Shown piece by piece: positions 34,146 to 42,571 of a DNA stretch of 64,000 nt. The stretch spans positions 6,878,125 to 6,942,124 of the forward strand of contig NZ_KB900609.1 of the NCBI RefSeq assembly GCF_000379105.1, in the 5' to 3' direction. Numbering within the stretch: position 1 is the first letter of the stretch; each line of letters begins with the position of its first letter. A program made the position numbers and the translations under genes. The DNA comes from Methylobacterium sp. WSM2598 (GTDB lineage Bacteria > Pseudomonadota > Alphaproteobacteria > Rhizobiales > Beijerinckiaceae). The notes beneath the pieces were generated by a model that was given only the letters and a program-made list of their open reading frames with translations, did not search any database and was not told the origin of the DNA.

Positions 34146-34197
34146 AGACCTTGGCAAGAGACCTTGGCAAGAGACCTTTGCAAGAGACCTTGGCAAG
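34146..34197 (+). repeat. Four tandem copies of a 13-bp unit
   Basis: AGACCTTGGCAAG is repeated four times without gaps; the third copy has one change (TTTGC). Unlike the surrounding DNA it is not GC-saturated. It lies in the 253-base gap between two glycosyltransferase genes. The unit contains TTGGCAA, a small inverted repeat. Confidence 0.9.
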
Positions 34198-34335
34198 CAT
34201 TCGAGAGAGAAGCCCGCTCTCATCAGGATCGGATGCCGGTCCGAGTCACCGGACTTGCAATCCAGGAACAGTGATTCCGTCCGCGTGCCGGTTCGACACA
34301 GCCGAGCGGCGGTTTCGATAGTGGAGTGTCCTGAG

Positions 34336-35640
34336 ATGACGGCCGATCATCAGCTGGAAGCGGCACCCGTCTCGGTGCGGGACGGGGGGCCCGGACGGGG
34401 CGAGCGGGAGGCGCGGGTCTCCCCGGCGGGCGCGGCCGCGCCGCCGCAGGTCGTGCAGGTGATCCAGGAATTCAGCGCCGCGGGCGGCGCCGAGACCGTC
34501 GCCTGGGAGCTCGCCCGCACCTTCGCGCGGGCGGGGGTGCCCAACCACGTGATCGCCAACCGGGTGGCCGGGCGCGTCGAGGCGGGCATCACCGTCGAGA
34601 CCGTGGCGCCCTGGCTCGCCCGGATCCCGACCCGCGGACCGCTGCGCCACCTCGGCCGCCTCCTCGTCGTGCCGGCCTTCACGCTCGCCGCCTCCCTGGC
34701 CCTGCGGCGCCACCGCGGGGCGGTGGTGATCAGCCACGGCGACAGCCTCGCGGGCGATATCCTGGTCGTCCACGCGGTCAACGCCGCGAGCCTGCAGGAG
34801 AAGCGGCAGGAGGGGCGCTGGCGCTGGCTGCTCAACCCGATGCACCTGTGGGTGGCGCTGCGCGACCGCCTGATGATCACCGGCGGGCGCTACGCCCGCT
34901 ACGTCGCAGTCTCGCGGCGCGTGCGCACCGAGCTGCAAGTGCATCACGGCGTGCCGGCGCGGCAGATCGAGGTGATCCCGAACGGGATCGACCTCGCCCG
35001 GTTCCGCGGCGATCCGGAGGCGGGCCGGGCGATCCGGGCGGAGTTCGGCATTCCCGACGAGGCCAAGCTCCTGGTCTTCGTCGGCCACGAATTCGCCCGC
35101 AAGGGCCTGGCCCACGCTGTGGGGGCCCTCCGGCTGCTCGGGCCCGACTATTGGCTGGTGGTGGTCGGGTCGGACAACCCCGCCCCCTACCGCGACCTCG
35201 CCCGGCCCTGGTCCGACCACGTGATCTTCGCGGGGTCGCGCTCGGACGCGCCGGCCTTCTACGCGGCGGCGGACGCGCTGGTCCTGCCCTCCCGCTACGA
35301 GACCTTCTCGCTCGTCTGCATGGAGGCGATGGCCTGCAGCCTGCCGGTCTTCGCGACGGCGGTGGGCGGGATCGAGGATTACCTGCTGGAGGGCGTGAAC
35401 GGGTACTTCATCAAGCCCCTGGCGCACCAGATCGCGGCCACGATCGGGCGCGTCCTCTCCGATGCGGAGCGGGTGGCCGCCCTGCGGGCCGGCGCGCGGG
35501 CGACGGCCCAGGATTACGGCTGGGACCGGATCGGCCAGCCCTACCTCGCCCTGGTGCGGCGGATCGCGGCCGCCAAGCAGGCCCGCCGGGGCGAGGATCT
35601 GCCGGAGAGCGCGGCTCCCGCGGGCCGGGGCCCCTCCTGA
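34336..35640 (+). CDS. GT4-family glycosyltransferase
   Basis: A 434-residue enzyme with a 35-residue disordered N-terminus, then VVQVIQEFSAAGGAETVAWE, and the C-terminal domain LVFVGHEFARKGLAHAVGAL with SRYETFSLVCMEAMACSLPV as donor motif. It is separated from the main operon by the 13-bp tandem array and may have its own promoter. ATG 34336 is the first Met in a long open frame; the upstream part is out of character and probably not translated. Confidence 0.84.
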   Translation: MTADHQLEAAPVSVRDGGPGRGEREARVSPAGAAAPPQVVQVIQEFSAAGGAETVAWELARTFARAGVPNHVIANRVAGRVEAGITVETVAPWLARIPTRGPLRHLGRLLVVPAFTLAASLALRRHRGAVVISHGDSLAGDILVVHAVNAASLQEKRQEGRWRWLLNPMHLWVALRDRLMITGGRYARYVAVSRRVRTELQVHHGVPARQIEVIPNGIDLARFRGDPEAGRAIRAEFGIPDEAKLLVFVGHEFARKGLAHAVGALRLLGPDYWLVVVGSDNPAPYRDLARPWSDHVIFAGSRSDAPAFYAAADALVLPSRYETFSLVCMEAMACSLPVFATAVGGIEDYLLEGVNGYFIKPLAHQIAATIGRVLSDAERVAALRAGARATAQDYGWDRIGQPYLALVRRIAAAKQARRGEDLPESAAPAGRGPS

Positions 35641-35743
35641 TCCGGGATCCGCTCGATCGAGCGGATCCCGGGTCACGAGCCTGCGCGGCGCCTGAGCGAA
35701 GCCCCAATCCGCATTGCGAAGCAATCAACCGGATGGCGTATGA
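35641..35743 (+). repeat. Dispersed ~100-bp repeat, copy A
   Basis: It opens with the perfect palindrome GGGATCCGCTCGATCGAGCG followed by GATCCC, then the conserved core CTGCGCGGCGCCTGAGCGAA, ATCCGCATTGCGAAGCAATC and a GGATGGCGTATGA end. The same order is found at 50329-50446 and, on the other strand, at 44442-44559 and 54609-54709. The hairpin may also terminate transcription of the preceding gene. Confidence 0.75.
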
Positions 35744-35835
35744 GGCGGGGCGCCCCGGAGGGCCCGCCGAGGGCGGCCGTGCCCCGCGGCGGACGGGCCT
35801 CGACGGCGCGGCGCCCCGGGGCGCACCTTACCGCG

Positions 35836-35940
35836 GTGCACCTGCAGAAGTGCACCTGCAGAAGTGCACCTGGCGAAGTGCACCTGGCGAAGTGCACCTG
35901 GCGAAGTGCACCTGGCGAAGTGCACCTAGCGAGGTGCCAG
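35836..35940 (+). repeat. Seven tandem copies of a 14-bp unit
   Basis: GTGCACCTGGCGAA is repeated seven times, with the first two copies reading GTGCACCTGCAGAA and an eighth partial copy at the end. Each unit holds the palindrome GTGCAC. There are no spacers, so it is not a CRISPR array. It sits in the 374-base gap before the CYTH gene, together with dispersed repeat copy A; no gene is seen in that gap. Confidence 0.92.
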
Positions 35941-36014
35941 CCGGGGGCGGCCGTGGTAAGCGGCCTCGCGGCGGGGCGGCGCGCCCCGCGGCGGATGACG
36001 GCGCGCGGGGACCG

Positions 36015-36548
36015 ATGCGGTTCGAAGTGGAGCGGAAGTTTCTCGTGGCCGACAGCCGGTGGCGGCTGGCCGCGACGCCGCCGCGTCACCTGCGCGACGG
36101 CCTGATCAGCCAGGCGAACGGCGGCAAGGTGCGGGTGCGCCTCGACGGCAGCCGGGCCTGGCTCACCGTGAAGGGGCCGCGCCAGGGGCTCGGCCGGCAG
36201 GAATTCGAGTACGAGATCCCGCCCGCGGACGGGGAGGCGCTGCTCGCCGGCGTCTGCGAGGGCTGCCTGATCGAGAAGACCCGCTACGGCGTGCCGCATG
36301 CGGGGCGTCTCTGGGAGGTCGACGTGTTCCGGGGCGACCTCGCGGGCCTGATTCTGGCCGAGGTGGAGCTGGAGCACGAGGCCGCGCCCCTCGCGGTGCC
36401 GGACTGGGCGGGGCCGGACGTGTCGGGCGACCCGCGCTTCCGCCAGAGCGCCCTGCTGCGCCTGCGCGCCGCGACCGGCCGGCCGCTCACGCCGGAGACG
36501 ATCCTGGGCAACCTGCCCCACCGGCTGGCGGCCGCGCCGGCGGCCTGA
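36015..36548 (+). CDS. CYTH-domain protein, probable inorganic triphosphatase
   Basis: A 177-residue protein starting at ATG 36015 with the CYTH signature EVERKFLV (ExExK). The tunnel-fold charges continue in KVRVRLDG, LTVKGPRQG, EFEYEIP, EKTRYGV, WEVDVFRGDLAGLILAEVEL and end HRLAA. Family members hydrolyse triphosphate or cyclise ATP with two metals; stand-alone bacterial forms are mostly triphosphatases. It has no operon partner here. Confidence 0.85.
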   Translation: MRFEVERKFLVADSRWRLAATPPRHLRDGLISQANGGKVRVRLDGSRAWLTVKGPRQGLGRQEFEYEIPPADGEALLAGVCEGCLIEKTRYGVPHAGRLWEVDVFRGDLAGLILAEVELEHEAAPLAVPDWAGPDVSGDPRFRQSALLRLRAATGRPLTPETILGNLPHRLAAAPAA

Positions 36549-37107
36549 ACCCGGGGCGGGTCCCGCGCGCCGCTGAGCCGTGGGCGCTGATCGGCGGGTC
36601 GTGCCGCGCGATCGGCCCGGCCGCGAGAGCAGGATCCGATCGCGCCGCCTTGTCTGCGCCGAACCGGCGGCCCCCGCGTCGGGGAATGCGCCAGCGCGAC
36701 GGCCCGGGAGCGCAGGACCATCGCGCCGCGGGCCACACCCGCCTCGACAGGTGGGCGCCGTGCCCGATCGCCGCCGAGGGCCACGATGCCCACCGGCTGC
36801 GGGCTCATCCGCGGAAGGCGGGCATCACCCCGATCGTCCCCGGTCCGCGGGCTCGCAGGCCGAGGCCCCTCCCCGGCGAGCGCCGCGACCGCGAGCGCAC
36901 CGAGGCCGCCCTCTGCCGCCCCGAGGATTGTCGCGGGATCGCCACTCGCTTCGACACGCTCGGACAAGCCGGCCCCTAACGTCGCGCTCGCCGCCGCGAT
37001 CGGGCTCTGGTACTGATCGTGTCCGCACCCTATAGTGCTACATCGCCCAGTCGCTTATCCGCAATCCGGGCAAATACGGTGCATTATCGCGATCGGCATG
37101 CAAGCAG
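36549..37107. other. Gap without a supported gene
   Basis: The first 450 bases are GC-rich with overlapping open frames on both strands, none with a ribosome site or a recognisable motif. The minus-strand frame at 36284-36967 has an Ala-rich stretch but runs across the CYTH gene. From about 37010 the composition becomes mixed and leads into the sulfotransferase gene, where a promoter is likely. Confidence 0.45.
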
Positions 37108-38607
37108 ATGCAAGATGAGTCTTCCGATACCAGTAGCATTCTATCCGACGAGGAGACGCTGCTCCTTACGGAGCAAGCGGCGCTGGTGGAAAGCGGTTGC
37201 ATCGTCGACCTGAGATCGTGCAGCAGGCAATCGGCACTCGCGCTCGCGACCGGGGTGGCGCGCAGGCCGCCGCAAAGCAGAACGCTGATCTATCGCATCG
37301 CTCCCCAGGGCCCGCACGCCGCACCGGTCGAGGGCCTGTCTCGGACAAGCGGCAGCGATGCGCCCGATTCCTCGTGCGAGAGGCCGGACCCGTTACGATA
37401 TATTGTAGAGATAGATCTCGACTCTCGGCAGGCGGCGCATGTGCTGAAATGCCAAGTCGGACTTTTGTTCATGTGCGCCGGCACCGGCGAGAGCGACGCC
37501 GTCGACGATCTTTGGGCCTGGTTGCCGCTGATTGCTCCCGGCGCAAGAGTCATCGTTCACGGGGACCTCGACGATCGGACGGGACCCGGATGCGCCCTCC
37601 CCGAGGGCCCGCACGGCCAAGACCTGCGCTGCACCTCCGCATCGGGAGCCATCAGGATTCTCGAGAAAGCGCCGTCGTCGCACGGCACGATCAGACCGGA
37701 TTACAACAGAGCCGTTCACGACCGCATCGCGACTTTGGCCGAGCGCGCGGGCTATGAACCTTGGTTCGCGACCGCCAGGCTGGCTTACGGCAGTTACGTC
37801 TCCAGGAGACACAAGCTGGTCTATATCGAAACCCCCAAGGTTGCCTGCACGTCTCTCAAGTCGTTCTTCTCCTCGCTCGAAGGCGTCACGTTCGATCCGA
37901 GAGCGAGAAAGCCTTATCATAAAGAATCCAAACTTGGCATGCTCATTCATCAGAGAAAATATCTGGATATTCCGACTTTTCTCGAACTTACTATGCCTGA
38001 ATTAGATGAAATACTTGAAAATCGAGCGTCTTGGTACAGATTTGCGATAAGCCGAAATCCCTACAGTCGCCTATTTTCATTTTTTTGCAGCAAGATCCTT
38101 ACCAATGAGCCAGGCTACTCGGAGTTGTTTGACCGCTTCGGCCGGATAGGCGATGTCCACGACCTGCAGTCGCATTTTTCATCGTTCGTCACATATTTAT
38201 CTGATAACTTCCAAGATTTCACGAGCCGTGAGGTCCATGTCAGGCCCCAGAAGGATCTCTTATTGAGTGATCTAATAAAATATGACAATATTTTCAAAAT
38301 TGAGAAGTTCGAGGAACTCGTCGAATCTTTATCACTCAGGCTGGGCGATCACAGCCTGTCGATCCCGCGAGAGAACAAATCTCTCATAGGCAATTGGAGC
38401 AGGTTCTACGAGGAAGGTACCGCGACAACCGTCAGCGAATTATATCGTGACGATTTCGCACATTTCGGCTACAGTTGTCAGATCGACGCGTGTGAGCGGA
38501 CCGGGCGCCCCGACTCGGAGGCCGGGTTCGGCAGCGATCTCGACCTGCTCGGCGAGATCGTGTCGAGGAACGAAATGATCGACCACCTGTACACCTACAT
38601 CCTGTAG
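37108..38607 (+). CDS. Sulfotransferase with an N-terminal methyltransferase-like remnant
   Basis: A 499-residue protein. Residues about 230-480 are a sulfotransferase of the carbohydrate type: YIETPKVACTSLKSFF is the 5'-phosphosulfate loop and RFAISRNPYSRLFSFF the 3'-phosphate motif for PAPS. Residues 90-195 resemble the late part of a Methyltransf_24-type Rossmann domain (VGLLFMCAGTGESDAVDDLW, LAPGARVIVHGD in form), but the SAM-binding glycine loop is not recognisable, so this half is probably inactive. Codons from about 37900 on are visibly less GC-rich than in neighbours, a sign of transfer. Start ATG 37108 has no strong ribosome site. Confidence 0.7.
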   Translation: MQDESSDTSSILSDEETLLLTEQAALVESGCIVDLRSCSRQSALALATGVARRPPQSRTLIYRIAPQGPHAAPVEGLSRTSGSDAPDSSCERPDPLRYIVEIDLDSRQAAHVLKCQVGLLFMCAGTGESDAVDDLWAWLPLIAPGARVIVHGDLDDRTGPGCALPEGPHGQDLRCTSASGAIRILEKAPSSHGTIRPDYNRAVHDRIATLAERAGYEPWFATARLAYGSYVSRRHKLVYIETPKVACTSLKSFFSSLEGVTFDPRARKPYHKESKLGMLIHQRKYLDIPTFLELTMPELDEILENRASWYRFAISRNPYSRLFSFFCSKILTNEPGYSELFDRFGRIGDVHDLQSHFSSFVTYLSDNFQDFTSREVHVRPQKDLLLSDLIKYDNIFKIEKFEELVESLSLRLGDHSLSIPRENKSLIGNWSRFYEEGTATTVSELYRDDFAHFGYSCQIDACERTGRPDSEAGFGSDLDLLGEIVSRNEMIDHLYTYIL

Positions 38608-38919
38608 CGAGACGCGGATCCTCGCCGAACGCCGGTCGGCTGACGGTCGACATCACACGAGGCCCCGACGATGTCGGTGGCGGCCGTTCATGCGATCGCG
38701 GCCGGGTCGGGGCGATCCCCCGCGCCCGTCCCCGGCCCGCCCGGGCGCCGGCGGCGCCGAGGGTCGCGCGGCAACGTCGAGGAACGCGAACAGGCTTCGG
38801 GCCGCAACCCGAGCGACGCAGGCCCCGGGGCGACGCGGGCGGCCCGTAGCCCGGGGCGGCCCCGGGCCGCGGCCGAGCGCGGCGCCGGGCACCGCCCTCG
38901 CGCGCCCGGTCCGCGCCTC
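38608..38919. other. Gap without a supported gene
   Basis: GC-rich spacer between two convergent genes. The open frames here are Arg/Gly/Pro-rich shadows. No hairpin followed by a T run is evident. Confidence 0.45.
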
Positions 38920-39672
38920 CTACTGGAGGGGCGTGACCGAATTCGGTGTCCCGCCATTGAGAGCATTATCGCCATAGCTGCGAATGGTCGCGCCATTCGT
39001 GTTGAGAATGGGAGCTCCCAAGACCGTCGAGCGCCTCAACGCGATGATGCCGCCCGCCTGATCAGCCACAAGGTTTGCGGTCGAACTCGCGTCTACAACC
39101 ACGTTATCCAGTACGACGCCGGCCAGTGTCGCGTTGGTTCCGATCGCAACGACGCCGCGCGCGTTGCTGTGTACCATGCTGTCCTTGACCATCACGCGGC
39201 TGTTTGACGACGAACTGACATAGATCCCGGCGTCCGTGAATCTCGAGATCTCGCAATCCTTGATCGTAACCTGCGCGGCGCTGATCACGTTGATGCCCCT
39301 GGTGCCGGTGCCGGCACCGTCGATGCTGAGGCCGACGAGCGAGACGGTCGCGTTCGGCGCATTGACGACCACGCCCTGAACGCCGGACGCGAGCACGCCC
39401 GCCTCCGCGCCCCTGCCCCGGATCGTGATCGACTTCGTGATCGTGACCGACCCGAATCCGCCCGGATCCAACACGCTGATGATCCCGTCATTCGCCGTCT
39501 TGCTGATCGCTCCCGCGAATGTCTTGCATGGAGCAGTCCGGCTACACGGATTCGCGTCGTCGCCGACGCCCGACACCCAGGTGCGCGTCGCCTGCGCATT
39601 CGCGTGAGTTGCTTGGCACAGGATGAAACCCGCCACGCAAGCGATGAAGGTCGGTAAAGCTGATTTGCGCAT
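38920..39672 (-). CDS. Secreted right-handed beta-helix protein
   Basis: A 250-residue protein with a signal peptide (MRKSALPTFIACVAGFILCQ, cleavage near AQA at 26-28). It opens RTWVSGVGDDANPCSRTAPC, then TFAGAISKTANDGIISVLDP and repeated short strands (VTITKSITIRG, VTIKDCEISRF, VMVKDSMVHSN) that form a parallel beta helix as in pectin lyase-like folds. No catalytic set can be assigned; family members are common in Methylobacterium and Bradyrhizobium and of unknown role, probably binding or structural at the cell surface. GGGGAG precedes the ATG at 39672. Confidence 0.75.
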   Translation of the reverse strand: MRKSALPTFIACVAGFILCQATHANAQATRTWVSGVGDDANPCSRTAPCKTFAGAISKTANDGIISVLDPGGFGSVTITKSITIRGRGAEAGVLASGVQGVVVNAPNATVSLVGLSIDGAGTGTRGINVISAAQVTIKDCEISRFTDAGIYVSSSSNSRVMVKDSMVHSNARGVVAIGTNATLAGVVLDNVVVDASSTANLVADQAGGIIALRRSTVLGAPILNTNGATIRSYGDNALNGGTPNSVTPLQ

Positions 39673-39922
39673 TGCAGATTCTCCCCATCGCTGACCATGT
39701 ACAACTGATTGCGCGGGCCCGCCTCGGAGGGTCTGAATTTCAACCAATCTGTTGTAATTCTGCCGCATTTGCGGATAGGCTCGGCGAGTGGCCCGTCACG
39801 GCGGAACGGGGCGAGTCGTGACCGGCCCTTGATCGCCGCGCGGGTCGCTCCGCGGAGATGTCCTGATCGTCGGTCCGAGGTGCCTCTCCACGGCGCGGTC
39901 ATCCAACAGGCATGGGCGAGAG

Positions 39923-40615
39923 ATGACGGATTGTCCGGCCGATCACGGCGATCAGCGAGTCTGGCACGTCGTCGGAGACAGCCACGTCGCCGCGATCGAT
40001 CACGCGGCGAAGGCCGGCTGGCTGTCTCGCCGGTGCCGGTTCACCGAAGTTCCAGGAGCGACGGCCGTAGGCATGCGCAATCCCAACAGCCTGACCCACG
40101 CGCTCGAGATCTTCTCCCGTTCGCTCTTGCCGCCTCGCCCCGGGACCATCCCGCTGATCCAGCTCGGAGAAGTCGATTGCGGCTTCGTGATTTGGTGGCG
40201 CGCGAAGACATACGCCGAGACCATAGAGCACCAATTGCGGGAATCGGTCTGCGCATATCTTTCGTTCGTCGACCGGCTTCTCGGCGCCGGGCACAGCGAC
40301 GTCGTCATCACAGGAGCGGCACTGCCCACCATCAGGGATGGAACCGTCTGGGGGGACATCGCGAATTTCCGAAAGGAAGTCGATGCCACTCTGAAGGACC
40401 GCACTGCGCTCACCATCGAATACAATGACCGTCTGAGATCCGGCGCAGCGCAACGGCAATGCGCCTTCATCGACCTGACATCGGACCTGCTTGATCCGGA
40501 CACCGGCGTCATTTCTGAGTATTACAGGAACGAAGATCCGTCAGATCACCATATGCACCCTGAAAGAGTCGGAAAACTATGGGCTTATCACCTGAACAGC
40601 CTTTCAGGCCGGTGA
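39923..40615 (+). CDS. SGNH/GDSL-like protein
   Basis: A 230-residue protein starting at ATG 39923. VVGDSHVAAI places a candidate nucleophile Ser20 in a GDSH block; QLGEVDCG occupies the place of the GxND block; DHHMHPE near 208-214 resembles the C-terminal D-x-H block. No signal peptide is present. SGNH-fold proteins of this sort are found with sugar- and capsule-modifying genes and may be acyl esterases or transferases. Codon use is less extreme than in core genes. Confidence 0.55.
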   Translation: MTDCPADHGDQRVWHVVGDSHVAAIDHAAKAGWLSRRCRFTEVPGATAVGMRNPNSLTHALEIFSRSLLPPRPGTIPLIQLGEVDCGFVIWWRAKTYAETIEHQLRESVCAYLSFVDRLLGAGHSDVVITGAALPTIRDGTVWGDIANFRKEVDATLKDRTALTIEYNDRLRSGAAQRQCAFIDLTSDLLDPDTGVISEYYRNEDPSDHHMHPERVGKLWAYHLNSLSGR

Positions 40616-40987
40616 TTTTGCCGTGAGCGCAGAGATGATCGGTCCGACCCTGCACACCGTCGCGCCCCGGTCGGACGGCGCGGATCCTGCCCCGCGGCGC
40701 GGCCCTCGTCCGTCGGCCGGAGCGGCGCGACGGCCCGCCCCCGGCGCGACGGCGCCGACGGGCGAGGACCTCGCGCCGCGGTGGATGCTGCGTCCGAGCG
40801 GACGCCGCCGACGACACTGGCCACGACGCCGTCGAGCTGGTATCGCCGCGGCGGCGGGCGGTGGGACGAGGGCCCGGGATCGCTGCCTCCGGGTCGGCAG
40901 GGCGTGCCGAGCACGGCGGCTCGTCCCCCGCATCCGGCCCGGTCCAGGGCACATCATCGCCGAGAGCGGCCCGGAACGGGAGCGACC
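40616..40987. other. Gap without a supported gene
   Basis: GC-rich spacer ahead of the radical SAM gene. Short Arg/Pro-rich frames only. The final bases carry GGGAG, the ribosome site of the next gene. Confidence 0.4.
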
Positions 40988-42571
40988 ATGCCCGCCATTT
41001 ACATCGTCAATCCGGCCAATTCCGCACCGAGCTATCACACGGCCGAGTTCTTCGGCGACGAGGCCCGCGGCTGGGTGCAGGTCGCCGACCTCACGGTGGT
41101 GACGCTCGCCGCGCTCGTGCCGGCCGACTGGCACATCCGGATCACCGACGAGAGCATCGATGCCGTCGATCTCGACGCGCAGGTCGACGTCGTCGCGATC
41201 ACCGGCAAGGTGTCCCAGCGTGACAGGATGATCGCACTCGCCGACGCCTTCCGCCGGCGCGGCCGGACGGTGATGATCGGGGGGTCGTTCGCGACCCTGA
41301 CTCCGGAGGAGATGCGGCCGCACGCCGACATCCTGGTGACGGGCGAGGTCGAGGAGATCGCGGCGCAGATCTTCTCGGACATCGCGGCGGGACGCGCCAG
41401 CGACCGCTACGACGGGGGCAAGGCCGACATCCGCCGGTCCCCGGTCCCGCGCTGGGACCTCTATCCCGTCGAGCGCGCGTCGTCGGGCGCGCTTCAGACC
41501 ACGCGCGGCTGCCCCTTCAGCTGCGAATTCTGTGATGTCATCCAATACCAGGGCCGCAAGCAGCGGCACAAAGACATTGCGCAGATCGTTGCCGAACTGG
41601 ATGCGCTCTATGCGGCCGGCTTCCGGCAGATCTTCCTGGTCGACGACAATTTCACCGTCCACCGCGCCTGGGCCCGCAAGGTGCTCGACGCTTTGACCGC
41701 CTGGAACGCGGGGCACGAGGCCGATCCGGTCCTGTTCCTGACCCAGGCCTCGCTCGACGTGGCGCGCGACCCGGATCTTCTCGAGCGCTGCCACGAGGCC
41801 GGGATTCGGATCCTCTTCGTCGGCATCGAGACCGTCAACGAGGCGAGCCTTCGCGAGACCGGAAAGAAGCAGAACCTCCTGCAGCCGGTCGAGAGCGCGA
41901 TCGCTGCGATCCTCCAGAAGGGGATCGCGGTTCAGGCGGGCATCATCGTCGGCTTCGACCACGACTCGGCCGGGATCTTCGACCAGATGCGGGGGTTCTT
42001 CGATGCCGCGCCGATCCCCGAACTCAACATCGGCGTGCTCACCGCCCCTCACGCCACCGACCTCTATCGCCGCCTCGCGCGCGAGGGGCGGCTGCTCGGC
42101 GCCTCCTGGGAAACGGCGGCGGCGAGTCCGTTCTCGACCAACATCGTGCCGGCCGGAATGTCCCGTCGCGTCCTCCTCGACGGCGTCGCGGACCTGTGCG
42201 CGGCGGCCTACATGCCGGAGGCGTTCGGGGCGCGGATGCTGCGCATGATCGCGCAGCTCAGGAGCACGGCCTACGCGCCGGCGCGCCGCCACGACGCGGG
42301 ATCGGAGCGAACCGCGATGTTCTTCCGGATCATGAAGCGGGTCTCGGCGCTCGGACCGCGCGAGGCGGAGATGGTGCGGGAGGTCGTGCGCGCGGCCGGC
42401 GCGAAGCCGTCGACGCTGAGACTCGTCGTCCACTTCCTCAGCAAGTACGGTCAGGTGCGCTATTTCCTGGACGGAGCGGGCGTGTTCCGCGCCGATGCGT
42501 CAGCGCGGGCGCTGGTTGCGCCCGAGCGACAGGTGGCCGACGCCGCCGCCCTGCAGCGGCAGTTCGCCTGA
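40988..42571 (+). CDS. Radical SAM protein with N-terminal B12-binding-like domain
   Basis: A 527-residue protein. Residues 1-140 resemble a cobalamin-binding Rossmann domain (VDVVAITGKVSQRDRMIAL, TVMIGGSFATL, ADILVTGEVEE) but lack a clear DxHxxG. The radical SAM barrel has the 4Fe-4S cysteines Cys175, Cys179 and Cys182 (CPFSCEFC), then VDDNFTVHRAWARKVL and GIETVNEASL. The C-terminal 130 residues resemble the extension of HpnJ/HpnP-like enzymes. Such enzymes perform methylations or C-C chemistry on lipids and pigments. It converges with the fatty acyl-AMP ligase gene, which suggests a shared acyl pathway. Confidence 0.78.
   Translation: MPAIYIVNPANSAPSYHTAEFFGDEARGWVQVADLTVVTLAALVPADWHIRITDESIDAVDLDAQVDVVAITGKVSQRDRMIALADAFRRRGRTVMIGGSFATLTPEEMRPHADILVTGEVEEIAAQIFSDIAAGRASDRYDGGKADIRRSPVPRWDLYPVERASSGALQTTRGCPFSCEFCDVIQYQGRKQRHKDIAQIVAELDALYAAGFRQIFLVDDNFTVHRAWARKVLDALTAWNAGHEADPVLFLTQASLDVARDPDLLERCHEAGIRILFVGIETVNEASLRETGKKQNLLQPVESAIAAILQKGIAVQAGIIVGFDHDSAGIFDQMRGFFDAAPIPELNIGVLTAPHATDLYRRLAREGRLLGASWETAAASPFSTNIVPAGMSRRVLLDGVADLCAAAYMPEAFGARMLRMIAQLRSTAYAPARRHDAGSERTAMFFRIMKRVSALGPREAEMVREVVRAAGAKPSTLRLVVHFLSKYGQVRYFLDGAGVFRADASARALVAPERQVADAAALQRQFA

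Noticed and set aside
35836..35940. CRISPR array
   Set aside because: Units are 14 bp and adjoin without spacers; no cas genes nearby.
36284..36967. Minus-strand gene of 227 codons
   Set aside because: It runs across the CYTH gene, has no ribosome site and no recognisable domain.
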